A stretch of 25,749 nt of DNA. Origin: JANQTF01 sp036835375 (GTDB taxonomy: Bacteria; Bacteroidota; Bacteroidia; J057). The translations under genes were made by a program, and so were the position numbers. Under the pieces are notes generated by a model, which was given only the letters and a program-made list of their open reading frames with translations, had not been told where the DNA came from and made no database searches. Below, in pieces: positions 16,745-23,079 of the stretch; position 1 is the stretch's first letter; the number at the start of each line of letters is the position of its first letter. Location: positions 1 to 25,749 of the forward strand of contig DAITMB010000071.1 in NCBI GenBank assembly GCA_036835375.1, read 5' to 3'.

Positions 16745-17293
16745 TCAGGAAGGGCCGCCTCCACGATGAAATCCCATCGCGAGGTGGTGAAGGGCAATTC
16801 CTGCGGCTACGGCGACATTGAGGCTGTGCTTTGTCCCGAATTGCGGTATTTCGAGGGTGAATGCAGCCATGTCGATCAGTTCTTGTGTCACTCCGTCGAT
16901 CTCATGACCGATCATGAGCACATATTTTTGAGCGGGATCCACAGAAAAGTCCCCAAGCACCTCGCTTCCCTCAGCCTGCTCCAACGCCAGCAGGGTATAG
17001 CCTGCGGCTTGAAGGGTCTGTGCAGCCGTCACGGCGTCGGCGATGGCTTCCCACGCGACGCTGTGTTCTGCGCCGAGGGCCGTTTTGTTGATCTCCCGGT
17101 GGGGTGGGGTAGGGGTGATGCCGCAAAGTAGGAGTTTTTCCAGCCGAAAGGCATCAGCCGTGCGAAACATTGCCCCTACGTTATTCATGCTGCGGACCCG
17201 GTCTAGGAGCAGGATGACCGGGATTTTTGCAGCTGCCTGAAAGGCTTCGGGGCTGAGGCGGCCCATCTCTTCGATCTGCAATTTTTTTCCCAT
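16745..17293 (-). CDS. SpoU/TrmH-family RNA 2'-O-methyltransferase
   Basis: A 182-aa SPOUT-fold RNA methyltransferase that transfers methyl from S-adenosylmethionine to a ribose 2'-OH of tRNA or rRNA. The three SpoU motifs are present: motif 1 NNVGAMFRTADAF (Asn38, Arg44), motif 2 VLMIGHEIDGV (Glu131; His where Asn is common), and motif 3 IPQFGTKHSLNVAVA (Ser157, Asn159). There is no N-terminal RNA-binding extension, so it is the minimal form, like TrmL or short TrmH relatives. The target nucleotide cannot be assigned. It is divergent from the bat cluster across 145 bp and is the first of three reverse-strand genes. Confidence 0.93.
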   Translation of the reverse strand: MGKKLQIEEMGRLSPEAFQAAAKIPVILLLDRVRSMNNVGAMFRTADAFRLEKLLLCGITPTPPHREINKTALGAEHSVAWEAIADAVTAAQTLQAAGYTLLALEQAEGSEVLGDFSVDPAQKYVLMIGHEIDGVTQELIDMAAFTLEIPQFGTKHSLNVAVAAGIALHHLAMGFHRGGGPS

Positions 17294-17438
17294 GTGGCGA
17301 AGATAGCCAGAAGGAACAGAAGGAGAAGAAATCAGCAGAGAATCCTGCTACATGCATCCACGAGAAGGGGGGCAAGAGCTGTGATGGCTCAGGATTCGGC
17401 CCAATCCTTGCGGAAAACTTCTCCAGCACGATCCGAAT

Positions 17439-18374
17439 ATGTACCTTACCCTCATGAAGGAAGATCAGGCCAATGATAAGACTGCCGAACTCCTCCGGCG
17501 CGTTCGGCGGCTCGAAATCAAGACCCGGGAGATTTCCAGACAAATGTTCTCGGGAAGCTACCATAGCACATTTAAAGGAAAGGGAATGTCCTTCAGCGAG
17601 GTGCGGGAGTACGTCATCGGCGATGATGTGCGGACCATCGACTGGAATGTTTCCGCTCGTACACAGACCCCCCACATCAAAGTATATGAAGAAGAGCGTG
17701 AAATCTCTGTGATGCTGGTTGTGGACGTGAGTAGTTCCACCCGGTTTGGGACTCGCCCGGGAGCAGATGGGCGCTTGCAACTGAAGCAGGAGTGGATGGC
17801 CGAAATCGCAGCAGTGCTGGCTTTTTCCGCGATTAGCAATCAAGACAAGGTGGGTGCCATGCTTTTCACCGAGGAAGTCGAGCGATTTATCCCGCCGCAG
17901 AAAGGCAAAAATCATGTCCTCCGAATCATTCGCGAACTGCTCGAACCTGGCACCACGTCTGACGGCACCAACCTCGCAGATGCGTTGAGGCACTTGAGTA
18001 ATTTTCTCAAAAAACGCTCGATTGTATTCATACTCTCCGACTTTTTCCAAGACCCTGCTTCGTATCAAGAAGCTTTGAACTTGGCACGCCGGCGGCACGA
18101 TGTCATCGGCATTCACTTGTATGACCCTTTAGAAACAGCGCTCCCTAAGGTGGGCTTGCTCAGTGTCCGCGATCCAGAAAGCCACGAGACCCTGTTGATT
18201 GATACCAATGTATTGGCAATTCGAGAAGCGTACGCCCGTTCTTTTCAATCCCGCTTAGTTGCCACCCGGGAATGTTTTCGCCGAAGTGGTGCTGATTTTG
18301 TGTCGATGAGCTTGGAAGAATCCTATACCCAGGCCTTCATGCGGCTTTTTTCTCAGCGAGGTGCCAGAAGATGA
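17439..18374 (+). CDS. DUF58-domain protein, first gene of the bat cluster
   Basis: A 311-aa cytoplasmic protein of the DUF58 family, which is typically encoded beside MoxR ATPases and VWA proteins. The DUF58 core is clear: GDDVRTIDWNVSARTQTPHIKVYEEER (split by position, about residues 61-87), with invariant Trp69. A degenerate von Willebrand A fold follows with a MIDAS-like D96-V-S98-S-S100. ATG 17439 is used; ATG 17454 is an equally possible start. The gene overlaps the next by 4 bp (ATGA). The MoxR ATPase that usually stands directly upstream is missing; a divergent methyltransferase gene is there instead. No TAnnTTTG promoter was found in the 145-bp gap. Confidence 0.92.
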   Translation: MYLTLMKEDQANDKTAELLRRVRRLEIKTREISRQMFSGSYHSTFKGKGMSFSEVREYVIGDDVRTIDWNVSARTQTPHIKVYEEEREISVMLVVDVSSSTRFGTRPGADGRLQLKQEWMAEIAAVLAFSAISNQDKVGAMLFTEEVERFIPPQKGKNHVLRIIRELLEPGTTSDGTNLADALRHLSNFLKKRSIVFILSDFFQDPASYQEALNLARRRHDVIGIHLYDPLETALPKVGLLSVRDPESHETLLIDTNVLAIREAYARSFQSRLVATRECFRRSGADFVSMSLEESYTQAFMRLFSQRGARR

Positions 18375-19756
18375 AAGTATTTGAAGAAGCTCCCTCCCAT
18401 CTCTCCACTCACCGCTCTAGCCAGCGGACGACGAAGCCAGTGTTTCTCACTGCCTCTGCTATGCGCGTGGTGTGTGGATTTCTAATCATTCAGTTGGGCT
18501 TCTCTCTACCTGTGAGTATTGCCCAACGCAGCTACGAAGTCACGCAAGACAGCATTTTGATCGGAGAACCTCTTCAGGTGGAGCTTTCTCCGGGTAGCTT
18601 GGAAGAAATATCCCGGAATCTCCTCGGTCCTTGGGAAGTATGGAAAGTAGTGGATCAAACGCTATTTTTGATTACGTTTCAAGAAGGAATTCATCCGCTT
18701 CCGCCGCTACCAGTGATGAATGCAGCAGGCCGGATAGACACCCTCCGCACTACCGACGTAGTGGTCGTGAGTCGCTCGGCGCCGGGGGATCAGGAAGCTC
18801 CCCGCCCCATTAAAGCCTTGGTTGCTTTGCCCGTCTCATGGCTAGAGTGGCTTCCAATTGGGCTAATGGCCTTTGGGTTGTTGCTCCTCTCACTGCTTTG
18901 GCTTATGGGGTTTGTTCGAAGCTATGGTCCCAGCACGAAAAATCTGCCTCCCCCCTCCGCCATCGCGATGGCGACGCAACGGCTGGAATTCATTGCAGGA
19001 ATCAATTCCCAATCCGAGAAATATTCCCTGCTTCAGCGCACCCTTCGGTATTTTTTGCACGAACATTTTCAAATTCCTGCCATCAGTGTAGCTGCTGGGG
19101 AATTGGAAGGATTGGAGAAGCCGATCGGCTTTCCGGCTGTGTCTTTTGCCCAACTTGTGGCGAGCATGAAGGCCCGAGATGCTCAGCGGTATGCGGGATC
19201 GGAACCATCTACCGAACAAATAGACACGTTTCGGCGGCAACTGGCCGAGTTCTTCGAAGAAAGTCAACCCTTCGGCGTTGTGAATAGGCTTCAATTCCTG
19301 CAAGCATATGGTCGAATGGCAGATCCCGGGCGTCGGATGTTGGCAGGAATTACAGATTTGCTCCCCATGACTTGCCTTATGATGGGGGGCTTGTTGTGGC
19401 TTGGGCAATCCTTTGTGGGATTTGAGGAAGGAGGGGAAATGTGGTCTGCCGAGATGTTCGCGCGACCGCTTGTAGCTGGGACACTGTCTCTTTTGGCAGC
19501 TTTGGTGCTTCGTAGCCTCCTCGCTCCAATCACAGACCAAGGCCCATGGCAGGCTACCCCGGGCATGAAGCTGTTTCGTCTCGCACGAGTGCCTCACTTC
19601 TCAGAAAAATCTCCTCGACCGTTCGGGCTTTATTGGCTACTGGCCAGTCTTCCGCTATTTTTGGGTCATGTGGGGATTTTTTCCAAGCACAGAGAAAGTT
19701 GGGTGGACCGAATGTCTCGCTCCCAAGTCCGCCATTATCCTAGCTCCTATTCATGA
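18371..19756 (+). CDS. bat-cluster membrane protein with C-terminal RDD domain
   Basis: A 461-aa protein of no named family that shows three parts. An N-terminal signal or anchor (hydrophobic about residues 32-51) leads into a beta-rich periplasmic stretch (SILIGEPLQVELS, about 61-135) resembling the N-terminal strand pattern of BatD. One membrane helix (about 160-182) precedes a cytoplasmic helical region (about 200-312) like the tails of BatD/DUF4381 proteins. The C-terminus (about 318-455) looks like an RDD domain: PGRRMLAGITDLL opening, two helices, the ATPGMKLFRLARV turn, another helix, and a closing VDRMSRSQV. ATG 18371 overlaps DUF58 by ATGA. ATG 18461 (MRVVCGFLII) would give a cleaner signal peptide and is a serious alternative. 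It ends with an ATGA overlap into batA. Confidence 0.75.
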   Translation: MKVFEEAPSHLSTHRSSQRTTKPVFLTASAMRVVCGFLIIQLGFSLPVSIAQRSYEVTQDSILIGEPLQVELSPGSLEEISRNLLGPWEVWKVVDQTLFLITFQEGIHPLPPLPVMNAAGRIDTLRTTDVVVVSRSAPGDQEAPRPIKALVALPVSWLEWLPIGLMAFGLLLLSLLWLMGFVRSYGPSTKNLPPPSAIAMATQRLEFIAGINSQSEKYSLLQRTLRYFLHEHFQIPAISVAAGELEGLEKPIGFPAVSFAQLVASMKARDAQRYAGSEPSTEQIDTFRRQLAEFFEESQPFGVVNRLQFLQAYGRMADPGRRMLAGITDLLPMTCLMMGGLLWLGQSFVGFEEGGEMWSAEMFARPLVAGTLSLLAALVLRSLLAPITDQGPWQATPGMKLFRLARVPHFSEKSPRPFGLYWLLASLPLFLGHVGIFSKHRESWVDRMSRSQVRHYPSSYS

Positions 19757-20769
19757 ACGAACCCTGGAACTGGATCACAGAATTGCAGTGGGCGCAGCCG
19801 TGGTGGGCATTGGCCTTTTTGCTACCCGTGGCGTGGTTGCTACTCTATTGGCTGGAGTATCCTCGTCGCAGGGCCTTGCCCCTGCCCGGTAGCGGATCGT
19901 TGTTGCGGCGGCAGTCTTGGCGCATGCGTCTCTGGGCCCTACGCCCTTGGCTGAAAATGCTATCGATGGTCCTGCTGGTCTTGGCGCTGATGCAGCCTCG
20001 CCAAAGCCAGGTAGAAGAAAAAATCGAGACCGATGCCATTGATATCATGATGGTCCTCGACATCTCAACCTCGATGAATGCCATGGACTTTCAGCCCAAC
20101 CGGATGGAAGCCGCCAAGACGACTGTCTCAGATTTTATTGACAAGCGACCCAATGACCAAATCGGCTTGGTGGTGTTTTCGGGCAAAGCATTTACCCAAG
20201 CTCCCCTCACCAATGACCACGAGGTGCTCAAGCTGCTTCTCCGCACGGTGCAGCAAGGCTGGGTGGAAAACGGCACAGCCATCGGTCTCGGGCTGGCTAC
20301 CGGGGTGCTTCGCTTGAAAGAAAGTAAGACTTTGAGCAAGGTTATCATTCTGTTGACCGATGGGGTCAACAATCGATTTGAGGTGAGTCCCATTGATGCG
20401 ATGCATCTGGCACAGCAGTATGGCATTCGCGTGTACACGATCGGTATGGGGACCAATGGCTTAGCGGATGTCCCAAAGACTGACTTTGCTGGCAATCGGG
20501 TGATCGTTCAAGAGCTGGTAGAAATTGACGAAGCTCTCCTCCGGGAAATTGCCGCTGGTACAGATGGCAAGTATTTTCGCGCAACCGATCAAGTGGGCTT
20601 GGACCGAATCTATGAGGAAATCGATCAGCTCGAAAAAACACGGATAGAGGTGACGCGTTTCATCAGGTATCAGGAATGGTATTGGCCTTTTGCCTTATGC
20701 GCGTTGATGTTTTTTTTGCTAGAAATCGGCATTCGATACGCGGCAGCCAGAGGACTACCAGACGCCTAA
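19753..20769 (+). CDS. batA: BatA, von Willebrand A domain membrane protein
   Basis: A 338-aa inner-membrane VWA protein of the Bat group. Two N-terminal helices (about 16-34 and 62-80) lead to a VWA domain with an intact MIDAS metal site: D103-I-S105-T-S107, Thr175 (NGTAIG) and Asp203 (LTDG). The C-terminus has one more helix (about 312-332). In Bacteroides and Leptospira, bat genes have been linked to oxygen tolerance or stress, but their mechanism is unsettled. It is coupled to the upstream gene (ATGA) and followed after 74 bp by batB. It is told from batB by order and by lacking the GEDHEGQ loop after the MIDAS Asp; both are homologous duplicates. Confidence 0.93.
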   Translation: MNEPWNWITELQWAQPWWALAFLLPVAWLLLYWLEYPRRRALPLPGSGSLLRRQSWRMRLWALRPWLKMLSMVLLVLALMQPRQSQVEEKIETDAIDIMMVLDISTSMNAMDFQPNRMEAAKTTVSDFIDKRPNDQIGLVVFSGKAFTQAPLTNDHEVLKLLLRTVQQGWVENGTAIGLGLATGVLRLKESKTLSKVIILLTDGVNNRFEVSPIDAMHLAQQYGIRVYTIGMGTNGLADVPKTDFAGNRVIVQELVEIDEALLREIAAGTDGKYFRATDQVGLDRIYEEIDQLEKTRIEVTRFIRYQEWYWPFALCALMFFLLEIGIRYAAARGLPDA

Positions 20770-20843
20770 TCAGCGTTGATCACCCATCTACCCCTTTTCA
20801 TGTTCCTGCTTTCTCTTGTATATTTTTTCAGCCGACTTTCAAC

Positions 20844-21851
20844 ATGATCACTTGGCAACATCCCGAATGGCTCTTGGCACTGCTGCTCCTGCTGCCCCTG
20901 ATCGTGCTTTACGGTTGGTTTCGGCGGCGGCAGCGTCAAGGCTGGCAAGCCCTGGGCGAGGGTGAATTACTCCAGCGCTTGGGTGTAAGTTTGATCCCGG
21001 GCAGGCAGATTCGTCGCGGGATCCTCAGTCTGATCGCAGTCATTGGGATCGTACTCGCGCTGGCCAATCCTCAGGTTGGTCGACGTTATGAGCGGGTGAA
21101 ACAGCGGGGTGTGGACTTGATTGTTGCGCTGGACATTTCAACGAGTATGTTGGCGGAAGACGAGCAGCCCAACCGCCTGGCGAGGGCCAAGCTCTTGATT
21201 CGGGAATTGGTCTCTGGGCTGGAAGGAGATCGCATCGGCTTGATCGTATTTGCAGGGGATGCCTTTGTGCAAGTACCACTGACGAGCGACTACGCAGCGG
21301 TGCTCAGCATCCTTCAGCCTATCAGCACCGATCTCATTGCCCGGCAGGGCACAGCGATCGGCGAAGCGATTCGCTTGGCCACAGAAGCATTTGCGGGGGA
21401 TCAGGCGACGTTTCGGGCGCTGATCGTCATCACGGACGGAGAGGACCATGAAGGTCAAGCCGTGCAAATGGCACAAACGGCACGTGATCAAGGGCTTCGC
21501 ATCCACTGCGTGGGCCTCGGTTCGCCACAAGGAGCCGTTATTCCCGAGTATGTCGCAGGAACCCTCACGGGCAACAAGCGGGACCGGGACGGGAATCCGG
21601 TGATGTCTCGACTCAATCCCGAGGTGCTCACTGCGATTGCGGAGGCTGGCGGCGGTAAGTATCGACCGCTCGAAGACATCCGGGCGACCCTGCAAGGGCT
21701 GGAACAAGACCTGAGCACCCTCTCAGAGCAGGAATTCGACGAGAGATATGTGACTGATTACGAGGACCAATTTTCCTGGATGCTCCTGCTTGCCCTTTTC
21801 GCCCTTTCGCTCGAATCATTTTTTTCACTACGAATCGGTCAATCGACATGA
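20844..21851 (+). CDS. batB: BatB, von Willebrand A domain membrane protein
   Basis: A 335-aa paralogue of BatA. I set the start at ATG 20844, because MITWQHPEWLLALLLLLPLI puts the first helix at the N-terminus as in BatA; the open frame extends upstream to 20676 but there overlaps the end of batA. Helices lie at about 8-24 and 58-74. The VWA MIDAS is complete: D97-I-S99-T-S101, Thr170 (QGTAIG) and Asp198 (ITDGEDHEGQ). A final helix is at the C-terminus. It probably forms a complex with BatA and the TPR proteins in the inner membrane. It shares an ATGA overlap with batC. Confidence 0.92.
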   Translation: MITWQHPEWLLALLLLLPLIVLYGWFRRRQRQGWQALGEGELLQRLGVSLIPGRQIRRGILSLIAVIGIVLALANPQVGRRYERVKQRGVDLIVALDISTSMLAEDEQPNRLARAKLLIRELVSGLEGDRIGLIVFAGDAFVQVPLTSDYAAVLSILQPISTDLIARQGTAIGEAIRLATEAFAGDQATFRALIVITDGEDHEGQAVQMAQTARDQGLRIHCVGLGSPQGAVIPEYVAGTLTGNKRDRDGNPVMSRLNPEVLTAIAEAGGGKYRPLEDIRATLQGLEQDLSTLSEQEFDERYVTDYEDQFSWMLLLALFALSLESFFSLRIGQST

Positions 21852-22573
21852 AGTTTCTCGAGGCAGTTTTCTTGTTGTCTGTTACATTCATTGGCTTGCT
21901 GCCGATGGAAATGATCGCGCAGCAAGGGCCGCCAGCACTCCGGTATTTAATGCGCCAGGGAAACGAAGCTTATGCTCAGGGGCAATGGGTGAAAGCTGAA
22001 ATCAGTTATCGGAAGGCACTGGATCAGTTTCCAAATGTGGAAATGGCCGCCTACAATCTAGGGAATGCCCTCTACCAGCAAGGTCGCTATGATCAGGCGG
22101 CGAGTGCCTATGGTCGGGCTGCTGCTCAACTGAAAGATGAGGGAATTGCAGCTCGTGCGTATTTCAACCTTGGAAATGCACACCTCGCACGCAAGGATTT
22201 CGATGCGGCCGAAACGGCTTTCAAACAGTCACTTCGCCTTCAGCCCACGGATGAGGACGCTCGCTATAATCTCAGCTTTGCGCAACGGCAAATCGAAGCG
22301 CGCGATCAACCACCTCAGGCAGAGGAAGAGCGATCCGAAGAGCGGCAGCAGGACCAACAACAGCAGGAGGACCCTGATCAAGATCAGAACGAAGAACAGT
22401 CTAGCGAATCCTCAGAGGAAGATGCTCCCGCTTCCCCCCCGCCATCGAAGCCCATGACGCCCGAGGAGGCAGAGCAAATGCTGCGGAGGCTGGAGGTGCA
22501 AGAGCAGCAGGTGCAACAAAGCCTGCGAAACAACCGAAGCAAAAGCGCGATTCGTGGAAACAAAGATTGGTGA
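21848..22573 (+). CDS. batC: BatC, TPR protein
   Basis: A 241-aa periplasmic TPR protein. The N-terminal hydrophobic stretch (about 5-20) is a signal peptide. Three tetratricopeptide repeats follow (about 32-65, 66-99 and 104-137), with typical AAYNLGNALYQQGRYDQAA and YFNLGNAHLARKDFDAA helices. A low-complexity Gln/Glu/Asp/Ser segment (about 155-200) separates them from a conserved-looking tail (MTPEEAEQMLRRLEVQEQQ, ending in Lys-Asp-Trp), as in other BatC proteins. The role is presumably scaffolding of the BatA/B complex. Translation is coupled to batB. Downstream, 71 bp separate it from the four-helix-bundle gene, where batD or batE would normally follow. Confidence 0.9.
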   Translation: MKFLEAVFLLSVTFIGLLPMEMIAQQGPPALRYLMRQGNEAYAQGQWVKAEISYRKALDQFPNVEMAAYNLGNALYQQGRYDQAASAYGRAAAQLKDEGIAARAYFNLGNAHLARKDFDAAETAFKQSLRLQPTDEDARYNLSFAQRQIEARDQPPQAEEERSEERQQDQQQQEDPDQDQNEEQSSESSEEDAPASPPPSKPMTPEEAEQMLRRLEVQEQQVQQSLRNNRSKSAIRGNKDW

Positions 22574-22644
22574 AAGGCTAATGAACGCCTGCGATTTCCG
22601 AAACCAGAATATTTTTCTTTTCTCCAAACAGCCAACGTGATCTT

Positions 22645-22995
22645 ATGAACAATGCCCAGAAAAATTTGCAAAGTTTGGCTAACCATACTTTTCAACTGGC
22701 ACAGGCCGTCAGAGATTTTGGAAAAATTATTCCCATGACGGTATCCAATGTCGAAGACCTCCGTCAATTGGTCCGTGTGTCGGGATTGGCTGGGGAATTT
22801 CTGGTGAAAGCCCAGGAAGCGCCTAACGAAGTGGAGTATCGCACCAGAATTAAATACTGCATCGAAGAATTGCGTAGCACACATTATTGGCTGGGCCTGA
22901 TAGACGCCCAGGGGAGCATGGAACTAGAGACGCGTCGCAAGCAACTCATGAAAGCAGCAGAAGACCTGAGCTCAGTGTTTAGAAAAGTATTGTGA
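22645..22995 (+). CDS. Four-helix-bundle protein (23S rRNA intervening-sequence protein family)
   Basis: A 116-aa all-helical protein. It resembles the four-helix-bundle family named after proteins encoded in 23S rRNA intervening sequences. The match lies in a first helix with L-A-Q-A-V-R-D-F, a central LVRVSGLAGEFLVKAQEA region, and the diagnostic EELRSTHYWLGLIDAQG helix (family pattern of EARETEYWLRLL type). The function of the family is unknown. Hand count gives 165 of 351 bases G+C (47%), against 36 of 60 in a sampled line of batB, so it is more AT-rich than its neighbours. It has its own non-overlapping spacing on both sides (71 and 84 bp). It probably inserted into the bat cluster. Whether it is co-transcribed is not shown. 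Confidence 0.8.
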   Translation: MNNAQKNLQSLANHTFQLAQAVRDFGKIIPMTVSNVEDLRQLVRVSGLAGEFLVKAQEAPNEVEYRTRIKYCIEELRSTHYWLGLIDAQGSMELETRRKQLMKAAEDLSSVFRKVL

Positions 22996-23079
22996 GCAAC
23001 AGACTCGTGCTCATTTGAATCTGCTCCATCATCCCGCTGTTCCATTTGATCTCATGTGACCCCATTATTCTCCTGCCTC

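Noticed and set aside
17181..18116. A 311-codon reverse open frame across the start of the bat cluster
   Set aside because: It lies antisense to the DUF58 gene and across the divergent promoter gap. Its translation has no recognisable domain, while the forward frame is a clear DUF58 protein.
23014..23048. Promoter-like TTTG and TCCATTTG before batD
   Set aside because: One consensus base is wrong and the spacing is 23 nt. It is too weak to list as a promoter.
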